From Thermococcus sp. (lineage in GTDB: Archaea; Methanobacteriota_B; Thermococci; Thermococcales; Thermococcaceae), in NCBI RefSeq assembly GCF_015521605.1, contig NZ_WANV01000032.1:1-47229 (forward strand): DNA of 47,229 bases. Reading direction: 5' to 3'. The position numbers were made by a program, and so were the translations under genes. Below, one piece after another: positions 24,429 through 32,830 of the stretch (the stretch's first letter is position 1; each line of letters begins with the position of its first letter). The notes under the pieces were generated by a model. That model was not told where the DNA came from. It saw nothing but the letters and a program-made list of their open reading frames with translations, and searched no databases.

Positions 24429-25379
24429 GTGATCGTATCCGTTGGGGAAGTGCTCATAGACTTCATAGCCCTCCAGGAGGGAAAGCTGAAGGACGTGAAG
24501 TCCTTCGAGAAGCATCCCGGCGGTGCCCCCGCCAACGTTGCCGTCGGACTCGCGAGGCTCGGCGTTGAGAGCGCGCTGGTAAGCAAGGTCGGTGACGACC
24601 CCTTTGGGGACTTCCTGCTCGAAAGGCTCCGTGACGAGGGTGTGAAGACATACATATCCAGGGACGCCGAAAAACACACCGGTGTCGTCTTCGTCCAGCT
24701 GATCGGCGCCAAGCCGGAGTTCATCCTCTACGACGGCGTTGCCTACTTCAACCTAAAGCCTGAGGACGTGGAGGCGGTCCTTCTTGAGAACGCGGAGGTC
24801 GTTCATTTCGGAACCGTGCTCTTCGCCAGGGAGCCCTCGCGCTCAACGCTCTTCGGAGTTTTAGGGGGACTTAAGGGGAAGGTTCCGCTGAGCTACGACG
24901 TCAACATAAGGCCCGACCTCTGGCGCGGAAGGGAGGAGGAAATGCTGAGGGACATAGAGAGGGCGTTGAAACTGGCCGATATCGTCAAGCTCGGCGACGG
25001 CGAGCTGGAGTACCTCAGAAACAACGGGGTAAGCCTCGATGACTTCGACTTCAAACTGCTCGCGGTAACTCTGGGTGAGAAGGGCAGCGAGCTGACGAGC
25101 GGGGGTGTCAGGATTCACGTGCCGGCCTATAGGGTTGAGCCTCTCGACACCACAGGGGCTGGAGATGCCTTTACAGCCGCCCTCTTGGCTGGCCTGCACT
25201 ACTCGAACCTGCTCGGTGCGGGGACCATTGAGGAGGAACACCTCAGAAAAATCGGCCGTTTCGCAAACCTCATAGCGGCGCTCTCAACGACCCTTAGGGG
25301 TGCCTGGAGCGTTCCAAAAATGGAAGAAGTGGCCCTGATGAGGGAGTTCAGGGAGCTCTACCAGCGCTCCAAGAGGTAG
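24429..25379 (+). CDS. PfkB-family sugar kinase (fructokinase-like)
   Basis: This 316-residue kinase has the PfkB signatures KHPGGAPANVAVGLARLG (N-terminal) and DTTGAGDAFTAALLAGL (C-terminal, catalytic Asp). The segments VGEVLIDFI and YDVNIRPDLW are typical of fructokinases and 2-keto-3-deoxygluconate kinases. Together with the isomerase-like gene of the divergent operon it could turn an aldose into a phosphorylated ketose. A GTG start at 24429 with GAGGTGG is chosen; the frame opens earlier with TTG at 24411, overlapping the upstream gene. Its 3' end overlaps the convergent glycosyltransferase by 22 nt. Confidence 0.9.
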   Translation: MIVSVGEVLIDFIALQEGKLKDVKSFEKHPGGAPANVAVGLARLGVESALVSKVGDDPFGDFLLERLRDEGVKTYISRDAEKHTGVVFVQLIGAKPEFILYDGVAYFNLKPEDVEAVLLENAEVVHFGTVLFAREPSRSTLFGVLGGLKGKVPLSYDVNIRPDLWRGREEEMLRDIERALKLADIVKLGDGELEYLRNNGVSLDDFDFKLLAVTLGEKGSELTSGGVRIHVPAYRVEPLDTTGAGDAFTAALLAGLHYSNLLGAGTIEEEHLRKIGRFANLIAALSTTLRGAWSVPKMEEVALMREFRELYQRSKR

Positions 25380-26500
25380 TCCTTTTCTTCAAGGAATATC
25401 CTTGCCCTCTCCTCTATCAGTTTTTCAGCCTCAAGCGTGCTCATGTCAATCGTCCTCTTGACGAAATCTGCCGTCTTTGCAAAGTACAGCGGCACTAGGG
25501 GCTCGGCCTCGGTTAGGATTCCGTTTTTGTACGCCACCGCTCCGTCGTAGAGGACGTGGCTCCAGAGCCTGTCGTCGAACTCTAAGGTCTTGAGAGCTTC
25601 TTTCACCCCCTTGAGGGTCTCCTCGCTCAGGGCCCTTCTGAGCACTGGCTCATGCTGGGCAAAGAGCTCCTTCGCTCTTATCTCAAGAAGCTCCAGGGTC
25701 ACCTTTACGGGCTCGGGTTCACCTTTCTCAAGCTCCCCAAAGACCGGAACTGGCTCTATTGTTCTCACACCATTCCAGACGTTCTCATACCTCCCCATCA
25801 GCATGAACAGCGTCCCAACGACCTGGTTGAACATGGGGCCTAACGAGGCCGCCGGGTCTTTGGGGTCGTGTATCTTCATTCCCAGGGCCGTCTGGATGAT
25901 TTTGAAGCCCCTCGCTATGGCCGTCGTCGTCAGGAATATGTCCACCCCAAAGCGGGCAACGTGGGTCTTCCAGACATCTTCGTCTTCAAGGTAGACCTCC
26001 ATGAGCCTTCTGCTTATTCCGAAGTCCCCGCCTATCGGCTGCCTGACGTTCTTCCCGTAGAGCGAAGCCGTCATCGGGTAGGCTATGTTGTTGGTTATCG
26101 TGCCGTCCCACTTGTGCCTTATGTACAGCGGTGCCACGAAGTCATAGCCTTCTTCTATGGGCCTGGCGAAGCGGTATATCCACTCCGGCGTTATGCTCCT
26201 CAGGTCGCTGTCAACGAACACTATGGCATCTGCGTCCCTCCCGAGGGCGAACTCCATGAGCTCCTTCATGGCGCTTCCCTTTCCAGGGATGGGCCACCTG
26301 TAGATGAAGCTGTGGACTTCCACCCCATCCGGAACCTTTGTTTTCAGCACTGCATCCCTCGTCCCGTCGGTGCTCCCCCCGTCGGCGTTGACGACGATCC
26401 CACCGCCAAAATATTTTTTCAGCCCCTCTGCAGCCTGTTTCACGACAAAAGAAATTGTTTCCCCGTTGTTGTAACTGGGAATCCCAACGATAACCCTCAT
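25358..26500 (-). CDS. GT-A glycosyltransferase, glucosylglycerate/mannosylglycerate synthase-like
   Basis: This 380-residue GT-A enzyme has the nucleotide-sugar fold at the N-terminus (VGIPSYNNGETISFVVKQA), VVNADGGSTDGT and the metal-binding FVDSDLRS, followed by SITPEWIYRFARPIEEGYDFV and FGVDIFLTTTAIARGF. This layout resembles synthases that put glucose or mannose on (phospho)glycerate (GT81/GT78/GpgS group). The presence of glycerate kinase in the neighbouring operon supports a glycerate acceptor, but this is inference. No membrane segments. GGTGGAGAAG sets the ATG at 26500. It is divergent from the Gfo/Idh operon and shares its operator and TATA region. Confidence 0.75.
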   Translation of the reverse strand: MRVIVGIPSYNNGETISFVVKQAAEGLKKYFGGGIVVNADGGSTDGTRDAVLKTKVPDGVEVHSFIYRWPIPGKGSAMKELMEFALGRDADAIVFVDSDLRSITPEWIYRFARPIEEGYDFVAPLYIRHKWDGTITNNIAYPMTASLYGKNVRQPIGGDFGISRRLMEVYLEDEDVWKTHVARFGVDIFLTTTAIARGFKIIQTALGMKIHDPKDPAASLGPMFNQVVGTLFMLMGRYENVWNGVRTIEPVPVFGELEKGEPEPVKVTLELLEIRAKELFAQHEPVLRRALSEETLKGVKEALKTLEFDDRLWSHVLYDGAVAYKNGILTEAEPLVPLYFAKTADFVKRTIDMSTLEAEKLIEERARIFLEEKDYLLERW

Positions 26501-26522
26501 CTTCTCCACCCTCATAAGTTAC

Positions 26523-26539
26523 AACCATTTAAAGTGGTT
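26523..26539. promoter_or_regulatory. Palindromic operator (site A) of the second sugar locus
   Basis: AACCATTTAAAGTGGTT is a 7-3-7 palindrome with one mismatch and an ACT/ATT-N3-AGT core. Its copy precedes the SBP gene at 28639. It lies 14 nt before the plus-strand TATA box and over the predicted minus-strand start site of the glycosyltransferase gene. Confidence 0.7.
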
Positions 26540-26548
26540 TATTTTGAA

Positions 26549-26564
26549 AAGGGTTATATACCTT
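26549..26564. promoter_or_regulatory. Bidirectional TATA between glycosyltransferase and Gfo/Idh genes
   Basis: GGGTTATATACC reads as a TATA box on both strands. On the plus strand GAAAAGG lies before it; on the minus strand CGAAAGG lies before it. Both genes can thus start from the same TBP site. The plus message would start near 26580, almost leaderless for the ATG at 26587. Confidence 0.6.
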
Positions 26565-26586
26565 TCGACCGTACTGGAATCAGGCG

Positions 26587-27600
26587 ATGCCCATGGAGCT
26601 GAGGGTAGGAGTGATAGGCTGTGGAAACATATTCAACCTCGCCCACAAGAGGGCGCTGAGGGGGATAGAGGGGATTAGGGTCGTTGCCTGCATGGATATA
26701 GACGCGGCCAGAGCCAAGGAAGGTGCTAAGGAGCTTGGGGCGAAAGCCTTCACGAGCCTTGATGAGTTTCTTGACATTGACCTCGACGTCGTGGAAATCC
26801 TCACACCAACCTACACCCACGCTGAGCTGGCCCTCGCGGCACTTAAGGCTGGAAAGCACGTCATAGTCGAGAAGCCGATAGCCCTCACCGTCGAAGAGGC
26901 CGAGAAAATGATAAGGACCGCGGAAAAGGAGGGCCTGCACCTTTTCGTTGGCCATGTAAGGCGCTTTGACCTCAGGTGGATTCAGATGAAGGAAGTCATA
27001 AAGAAGCGCAACATCCTTCCCATGCACATCAGAAAGGCCGAAGTCCAGAACCTCCCCTTCCCGAAGGACTACTGGTACTGGGACGAGAACAGGAGCGGCG
27101 GCGTTGCCGTTGACCTGGGGGTTCACGTCACGGATTTCCTGCGCTGGTTTTTCGAGAGCGAGCCGGTGAGCGTTTATGCCGTTGGAAAGTCCATCAAGGA
27201 GGAGGCAAGGGCGAACGGAACGTTCGACCACTTCATGATGATGATAGCGTTCGAGGGAGGGAAGACGGGCATAGCGGAGGTCAGCTGGGCGTATCCGTAC
27301 CCCTCACGCTACGGTGTGTTCTACCACCACGTTGACATCATCGGAAAGAACGGCAGGATACGCTACACCCCTCTGGACACACCGGTGGTCGGCGTTGCCA
27401 AGGCCAACTTTGAGATGCCCCGCTTCTCACCGCTCCTTTCGACCTTCCCGGATGCCTTCGAGAGGGAGTTGAGACACTTCTTTAACTGCATCAAGGGCAG
27501 GGAGGAGCCAGTGGTCACGGCGGAGGACGGCCTGGTCGCGCTGAAGATTGCAGAGATGGCCAAGGAAAGCGCCCGGAAGGGGGAGGTGGTTGAGATATGA
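26587..27600 (+). CDS. Gfo/Idh/MocA-family oxidoreductase 1
   Basis: This 337-residue NAD(P)-dependent dehydrogenase has the Rossmann glycine motif VGVIGCGNIFN, CMDIDAA after strand 2, the family motif HVIVEKPIAL (catalytic Lys) and VAVDLGVHVTDFLRWF, which supplies the Asp/His of the active site. Family members oxidise a sugar or inositol hydroxyl, often at C1 or C3. It is the first gene of the second locus, preceded by site A and a shared TATA box, and overlaps the second oxidoreductase by ATGA. The ATG at 26593 is an alternative start. Confidence 0.92.
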   Translation: MPMELRVGVIGCGNIFNLAHKRALRGIEGIRVVACMDIDAARAKEGAKELGAKAFTSLDEFLDIDLDVVEILTPTYTHAELALAALKAGKHVIVEKPIALTVEEAEKMIRTAEKEGLHLFVGHVRRFDLRWIQMKEVIKKRNILPMHIRKAEVQNLPFPKDYWYWDENRSGGVAVDLGVHVTDFLRWFFESEPVSVYAVGKSIKEEARANGTFDHFMMMIAFEGGKTGIAEVSWAYPYPSRYGVFYHHVDIIGKNGRIRYTPLDTPVVGVAKANFEMPRFSPLLSTFPDAFERELRHFFNCIKGREEPVVTAEDGLVALKIAEMAKESARKGEVVEI

Positions 27601-28610
27601 GGAAGCTCAGCTTCGGAATAATAAGCTACGCCCACCCGCATGCCCTTCGTTTTGCCTCTGTGATTGCGGGGGGCAAGAGAACAAAGCTCGTCGCTATATC
27701 CGGCGACGGCTCGAACTCTGACGTGGCAAGGGCGGAGGCTAAGAAGTACGGGGCGAGGTTCTACAGGAACTACGAGGCCCTCCTGAGGGACGAAAACGTG
27801 GAGGCGGTTTACGTTGCCATAGAGACGTACAGACACAAGGAAATAGCCATCCGGGCAGCTGAGGAGGGCAAGCACATACTCCTTGAGAAGCCCATCGCCC
27901 TGAACCTCAAGGACGCGGATGAGGTGATAAGGGCCGCTAAAAAGGCGGGAGTTAGGCTTATGCTGCCCTTCAACCCGCGCTTTACCGATCCCCTCAGGAA
28001 GGCCAAGGAGATGATTGATGCCGGGGAGATAGGTGCCCTGGAGTACATACAAACGATTTCTGAAAACGTCAAGCCGCCGATATTCCTCCAGGGGCTCGAC
28101 ATGAGCTGGTTCCTGGATGTCAGGAAGTCGGGCGGCGGGGGCTTCATGGACACAGCTCCTCACGGCGTTGACTCCCTCCTCTGGCTCACCGGAGACGTGC
28201 CCAAGAAGGTTTACGCTGACATAGGGAGCAAAATATACGGATTCCCGGTGGACGATATAGGGACGGCCGTCCTTGAGTTCAAGAAGGGTGTTCTGGCGGT
28301 TCTTACCGCGGGCTGGGGCAACCCGAGGGGCTACTCCTACGGCATCGAGATAAAGTACTACCTCGTTGGCAGGGAGGGTTTCCTAGATGTCAGAACCGCA
28401 TATCCGGACTTCACGGTCTATCAGGACAGGGCCGAAAAGATATACTGGGACAGGCCGGACGTCAGGGGGATAGTGAACTCATTCACGGAGGCCGTGCTCA
28501 AAGATCGGGAGATTCCCATAACGGGGGAGGATGCCAAGAAGAATCTTGCCATAATCCTCGCGGCTTACGAATCCTCCCGGAAGGGTAGAACCGTGAAGCC
28601 CAGGCTTTAA
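27597..28610 (+). CDS. Gfo/Idh/MocA-family oxidoreductase 2, with atypical N-terminus
   Basis: This 337-residue paralogue has the family motif HILLEKPIAL and GFMDTAPHGVDSLLWL for substrate binding. At the position of the Rossmann glycine motif it reads LSFGIISYAHPHALRFASV, without GxGxxG. The cofactor may therefore be bound differently, or this may be a partner subunit. It is translationally coupled to oxidoreductase 1 (ATGA overlap), so the two probably act together, as a heteromer or in consecutive steps. No related dehydrogenase lies elsewhere in the window. Substrate unknown. Confidence 0.88.
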   Translation: MRKLSFGIISYAHPHALRFASVIAGGKRTKLVAISGDGSNSDVARAEAKKYGARFYRNYEALLRDENVEAVYVAIETYRHKEIAIRAAEEGKHILLEKPIALNLKDADEVIRAAKKAGVRLMLPFNPRFTDPLRKAKEMIDAGEIGALEYIQTISENVKPPIFLQGLDMSWFLDVRKSGGGGFMDTAPHGVDSLLWLTGDVPKKVYADIGSKIYGFPVDDIGTAVLEFKKGVLAVLTAGWGNPRGYSYGIEIKYYLVGREGFLDVRTAYPDFTVYQDRAEKIYWDRPDVRGIVNSFTEAVLKDREIPITGEDAKKNLAIILAAYESSRKGRTVKPRL

Positions 28611-28638
28611 TCTCAAACTTTTACTTTTGTGTAAATAC

Positions 28639-28655
28639 AACCACTTTCAGTGGTT
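28639..28655. promoter_or_regulatory. Palindromic operator (site B) of the second sugar locus
   Basis: AACCACTTTCAGTGGTT is a perfect 7-3-7 palindrome (AACCACT-N3-AGTGGTT). It ends 13 nt before the TATA box of the SBP operon (TTATATAT, 28669-28676), almost the same distance as site A from its plus-strand TATA box. Confidence 0.75.
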
Positions 28656-28668
28656 TTAAACACAAATC

Positions 28669-28676
28669 TTATATAT
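28669..28676 (+). promoter_or_regulatory. Promoter of the second SBP-transporter operon
   Basis: TTATATAT is the TATA box. The start should be near 28697, giving a leader of about 35 nt with GGGTGATG before the ATG at 28731. Confidence 0.6.
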
Positions 28677-28730
28677 GTTGTTCACATAAGTTCGTTGAAG
28701 TACCTTACTTGAGGTATCGGGTGATGTCCC

Positions 28731-30017
28731 ATGAAGAGGTTGTTTGGACTTTTGTTGGCAGGTATTGTGGTTTTCGCAGTGGTGGCCAGCGGCTGTATCT
28801 CCCCCGGAGGGGAGACTAAGGTGACAGTGACGTTTCTGTCAACACAGCTGAACCCGCCAGAGGAGAGGGCCTTCGTTCAGGAAGACCTTCTGAAGGGCTT
28901 TACATCAGAGACGAACATCGAAGTCAACTTCGTCCCCATCTCCTACACGGATATGGTTACGAGGCTTGAGGGCGAGATGCAGACGGGAAAGGTCACCATT
29001 GATGTCATAGGTGACCTTCACGGTGGTATGGACTACATGGCCTCCAAAGGCTGGCTTGAGGACCTGAGCAAGATGCCCAAGCTTGAGGGAAGAACCTTCA
29101 TCAGCACCTTCGAGCAGTACTCATACATCCGCGGCCAGAAGGTCTACGTGCCCTGGATGAGCGCTACCTATGTCATGGTCGTCAACAAGGATGCCTTCAA
29201 GTACCTCCCTGCTGGGCTCACGGAGGATGACGTTATCAAGGGCACGGACAAGTGGACGTACGACGCCCTCCTCCAGTGGGCAAAGAACCTGGAGGAAGCG
29301 ACCGGTCAGCCGCAGCTCGGCTTCCCGGCCGGACCAAATGGACTCTTTGTCAGGTTCCTTCACGGCTATCTCTATCCGAGCTACACCGGTTATCAGGCCA
29401 AGGAATTCGACAGTCCAGAAGCAGTGGAGATGTGGAACTACCTCAAGGAGCTCTGGCCTTACGTTCACCCATCGAGCACCACCTGGGATGCCATGGCAGA
29501 CCCGCTCCTTAAGGGCGAGGTCATGATAGCCTGGGACCACACGGCGAGGATTAAGAACGCCATTGAGACCAAACCTGACCAGTTCGTCGTTGTTCCCGTT
29601 CCACGCGGGCCGAAGGGCAGGGGATTCATCGTCGTCCTTGCGGGCCTTGCCATACCCAAGGGAGCGCCTCATGAGGAGGAGGCCTGGAAGCTCATAGACT
29701 ACCTGACCCAGCCTGACACGCAGGTCAAGGTTCTTGAGAAGACGGGATTCTTCCCGACCGTTGAGGAGGCGAGCGGAAAGCTGCCTGAGGGGCCGCTCAA
29801 GATACTTGCCCAGGGAGTTCAGGCGCAGGCCAGCACCAAGGACGCACTCGTCGTCATGATACCGAACCTTGGAGACAAGGGCGGACAGTTCAAGGAGTAC
29901 TACAAGCAGGCATTCGAGAGGATAGTCCTCAACAACGAGGACCCAGCAACCGTTACCAAGGAGATCAAGCCCGACCTAGTCAAGCTCTTTGAGGACATTG
30001 GTGCGCCAGTGCCGTGA
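28731..30017 (+). CDS. Sugar ABC transporter substrate-binding lipoprotein 2
   Basis: This 428-residue exported binding protein starts with a lipoprotein signal (MKRLFGLLLAGIVVFAVVASGC; lipid on Cys22). The mature part is a family 1 solute-binding protein (VTFLSTQLNPPEERAFVQEDLLKGFTSETNIEVNFVP ... VIGDLHGGMDYMASKGWLEDL ... VLAGLAIPKGAPHEEEAWKLIDYLTQPDTQVKVLEKTGFFPTVEEA). It delivers a ligand to the permeases at 30027 and 30875. It is distinct from the SBP at 20167, so the two loci take up different compounds. Operator site B lies upstream. Confidence 0.93.
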   Translation: MKRLFGLLLAGIVVFAVVASGCISPGGETKVTVTFLSTQLNPPEERAFVQEDLLKGFTSETNIEVNFVPISYTDMVTRLEGEMQTGKVTIDVIGDLHGGMDYMASKGWLEDLSKMPKLEGRTFISTFEQYSYIRGQKVYVPWMSATYVMVVNKDAFKYLPAGLTEDDVIKGTDKWTYDALLQWAKNLEEATGQPQLGFPAGPNGLFVRFLHGYLYPSYTGYQAKEFDSPEAVEMWNYLKELWPYVHPSSTTWDAMADPLLKGEVMIAWDHTARIKNAIETKPDQFVVVPVPRGPKGRGFIVVLAGLAIPKGAPHEEEAWKLIDYLTQPDTQVKVLEKTGFFPTVEEASGKLPEGPLKILAQGVQAQASTKDALVVMIPNLGDKGGQFKEYYKQAFERIVLNNEDPATVTKEIKPDLVKLFEDIGAPVP

Positions 30018-30026
30018 GGGATGGCC

Positions 30027-30878
30027 ATGGAACGGCGCTCTCTCGTTCCCTATCTTTTAATTTTACCCGCCCTTGCATACCTGCTGTTTTTTGTTGGTTA
30101 CCCTCTTATTCAGGCCCTGTACCTCGCATTCACCCAGAACGGGGCGCTCTCCCTTGAAGTGTGGAGGAGGACGTTTAGCGATTACTACTTCTGGAGCGCG
30201 TTTAAGTATACCATTGCTCTTGCCGGTGTTATAGTCCCGATTCAGGTCTCCCTCGCGGTCGTTCTTGCTCTCCTCATGAACCGCGTGTTTAAGGGTAAGG
30301 ATGCCGCCCTCTATGCCCTCATAATCCCCCTCACTATAAGCGACGTGGCGGCCGGTTTGATATGGTACTCCATGCTCTCCCCTTACGGTTTCATAAACAA
30401 GCTCCTCATGAATCTGGGCATTATAACCCAGCCCATCTACATGTTCGGTTATGAGTACCGCACGAGGGAGTTCTTTGCGATAGTCATAGCGGAGCTGTGG
30501 CGCTCCACGGCGATAGTCTTCGTGATAATCCTCGCGGGCCTCCAGATGATAAGCAAGGAGTACCTTGAGGCCGCAGAGGTCTTCGGCGCCAGCTACTGGA
30601 CCAAGCTCAGGCGCATCGTTCTGCCCCTCCTGAAGCCCAGCATACAGAGCGCGCTCATAATAAGGACGCTCTTCGCAATGCAGATATTCGGTGTAGTCTG
30701 GATACTTGCCGGCAGGGACATCCCCGTTCTCGCCGGTGAAGGCTACTACCAGCTCACGGAGATAAAAGATGCGGGCGTGGCATCGGTGTATGCCCTCGTC
30801 ATAGCCGGTCTCTCCATACTGCTCGGTGCCCTATATATCAAATTCCTGCGCGCTGAGTACCTGGAGGTGGGAGAATGA
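30027..30878 (+). CDS. Sugar ABC transporter permease 1 (second locus)
   Basis: This 283-residue membrane protein with six hydrophobic segments has the EAA loop EAAEVFGASYWTKLRRIVLPLLKPS (about 190-214). Two in-frame ATGs occur, at 30021 and 30027; GAGGGATGG fits the second better. It follows the SBP by 9 nt. With the next permease and the ATPase at 31718 it makes a complete CUT1 importer. Confidence 0.92.
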   Translation: MERRSLVPYLLILPALAYLLFFVGYPLIQALYLAFTQNGALSLEVWRRTFSDYYFWSAFKYTIALAGVIVPIQVSLAVVLALLMNRVFKGKDAALYALIIPLTISDVAAGLIWYSMLSPYGFINKLLMNLGIITQPIYMFGYEYRTREFFAIVIAELWRSTAIVFVIILAGLQMISKEYLEAAEVFGASYWTKLRRIVLPLLKPSIQSALIIRTLFAMQIFGVVWILAGRDIPVLAGEGYYQLTEIKDAGVASVYALVIAGLSILLGALYIKFLRAEYLEVGE

Positions 30879-31708
30879 ACGACGAGACCAAGTACGCCCT
30901 CAAGAAGATAGGTTTCTACACCGCCGTTTTCACGGCCGTCGTGTGGATACTGGTGCCCATCGTGATATCCTTCCTCTATGCATTCACCAGCAAGGCTGAC
31001 TACTACGACCCCACAAAGATAATCCCAACGAGCTTTACCACCGAGTACGTCAACACCATACTCTTCACCCTCGGCGCGTGGGACGGGATAAAGAACAGCA
31101 TAATAGTGGCCGTAATGACCATCGTGATAAGCTTCGTTCTTGGTGTCCCTGCGGGCTACTCGATCTCCAAGTACATTTTCCCTGGAAGGGATCACATAAA
31201 ACTCTTAATAATCGCCCTCAGGATGTTCCCTATTCCGGTCATGGCGATACCCTTGCTGGTTCTCTATATCGATCTGCACCTCGCGGATACGCTTCTCGGT
31301 GTCGCCCTCGCCCACGCTGCAATGGCGCTTCCATTCGTTGTCCTCATAACGTCGAGCATTTTTGCCGGCGTCTCGACGGAATACGAAGAGGCAGCAATGG
31401 TCTTCGGCCTTACCAGGTTCGGCTCCTTCAGGAAAATAACCCTGCCGCTGGCGATGCCTGGACTTACCGCGGCGGCGATGTTCACCTTCGTCATGAGCTG
31501 GAACGAGGTCTTCGTTGCATCGATTCTCACTCTGAACAACAGAACTCTGCCGGCCCAGATACTGTCGATAATGGCAGGCTCAAGTGGTGGTGCCGCCCCC
31601 GATTACTACAAGTTCGCGGCGGCCTTCATAATGACCCTCCCGGCGATGCTGTTCATCCTGTTCGCCAGGAGGTATCTGGTCACGATGTGGGGTATAACGC
31701 TCAAGTGA
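30875..31708 (+). CDS. Sugar ABC transporter permease 2 (second locus)
   Basis: This 277-residue membrane protein with six segments carries the EAA loop EEAAMVFGLTRFGSFRKITLPLAMPGL (about 167-193). It is coupled to the preceding permease by an ATGA overlap. It ends with the usual short cytoplasmic tail (RRYLVTMWGITLK). Confidence 0.93.
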   Translation: MNDETKYALKKIGFYTAVFTAVVWILVPIVISFLYAFTSKADYYDPTKIIPTSFTTEYVNTILFTLGAWDGIKNSIIVAVMTIVISFVLGVPAGYSISKYIFPGRDHIKLLIIALRMFPIPVMAIPLLVLYIDLHLADTLLGVALAHAAMALPFVVLITSSIFAGVSTEYEEAAMVFGLTRFGSFRKITLPLAMPGLTAAAMFTFVMSWNEVFVASILTLNNRTLPAQILSIMAGSSGGAAPDYYKFAAAFIMTLPAMLFILFARRYLVTMWGITLK

Positions 31709-31717
31709 GGTGTTACC

Positions 31718-32821
31718 ATGGTTGAGGTCAAACTTGATGGCATAACCAAGAGGTTTGGGAACTTCGAGGCGGTAAAGGATCTCACACTTACGATAAAGGA
31801 CGGGGAGTTTCTCGTCCTCCTCGGACCGAGCGGTTGCGGAAAGACCACAACGCTCAGGATGATCTCTGGCCTTGAGACGCCCACCGAGGGCAGGATATAC
31901 TTTGGGGACAGAGACGTCACGTACCTGCCTCCCAAGGACAGGAACATCTCGATGGTGTTTCAGAGCTACGCCGTCTGGCCGCACATGAAGGTCTTCGACA
32001 ACATAGCCTTTCCCCTAAAAGTGAAGAAGTATCCCGAAGACGAGATAAAACGGCGCGTCAAGTGGGCGGCCGAACTGCTTCAGATAGAGGAGCTCCTCGA
32101 CCGCTACCCGGGACAGCTGAGTGGCGGCCAGAGGCAGCGCGTCGCCGTTGCGAGGGCCATAGTGGTAGAACCCGATGTTCTGCTTATGGATGAGCCGTTA
32201 AGCAACCTCGACGCAAAGCTCAGGGTGGCGATGCGCGCCGAGATAAAGAAGCTCCAGACGAAGCTGAACGTCACGACGATATACGTTACCCACGACCAGG
32301 TTGAGGCAATGACCATGGGAGACAGGATAGCTGTTATGAACCAGGGGAGGCTCCTTCAGGTAGGACCCCCCACGGAGGTTTACCTGAAGCCGAACTCGGT
32401 CTTCGTGGCAACTTTTATCGGCGCACCTGAGATGAACCTGCTGGACGCCAGCCTTGTGGAAAGCGGGGGCATAGTCCTCGAAGGGGACGGCTTCAGGATA
32501 CCCCTGCCCGAGGATTTCAGGGATATACTCCTTGACTACCTTGGGAAGGATGTTCTGGTGGGCATAAGGCCGGAGCACATGACAGTGAAGGGGGTATCCA
32601 CCCTGGAGCACGTGACCAGGAGCGTCGAGATAGACGGAGTCGTCGATTTCATTGAGGCCCTTGGGACGGACACCATAGTGCACGCCAAGGTCGGTGGGAA
32701 CATCATCAAGATAAAGCTGCCCGGACATATACCATTACCCATCGGGGAAAAGATTAAAATAGAGATCGACCTTGACAACCTTCATATCTTCGACAAGGCC
32801 ACTGAAAAAGCGATAATCTGA
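31718..32821 (+). CDS. MalK-like sugar ABC transporter ATPase (second locus)
   Basis: This 367-residue CUT1 ATPase has Walker A GPSGCGKTTT (about 36-45), MVFQSYAVWPHM, LSGGQRQRVAVARA, VLLMDEPLSNLD and VTHDQVEAMTMGDRIAV. The C-terminal OB-type domain (about 240-367) ends HIFDKATEKAII. It is a paralogue of the malK at 16507, but lies in frame with its own SBP and permeases, so this transporter does not need the first ATPase. GAGGTG precedes the ATG, and the gap to the permease is 9 nt. Confidence 0.94.
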   Translation: MVEVKLDGITKRFGNFEAVKDLTLTIKDGEFLVLLGPSGCGKTTTLRMISGLETPTEGRIYFGDRDVTYLPPKDRNISMVFQSYAVWPHMKVFDNIAFPLKVKKYPEDEIKRRVKWAAELLQIEELLDRYPGQLSGGQRQRVAVARAIVVEPDVLLMDEPLSNLDAKLRVAMRAEIKKLQTKLNVTTIYVTHDQVEAMTMGDRIAVMNQGRLLQVGPPTEVYLKPNSVFVATFIGAPEMNLLDASLVESGGIVLEGDGFRIPLPEDFRDILLDYLGKDVLVGIRPEHMTVKGVSTLEHVTRSVEIDGVVDFIEALGTDTIVHAKVGGNIIKIKLPGHIPLPIGEKIKIEIDLDNLHIFDKATEKAII

Positions 32822-32830
32822 GGCCTGCCT

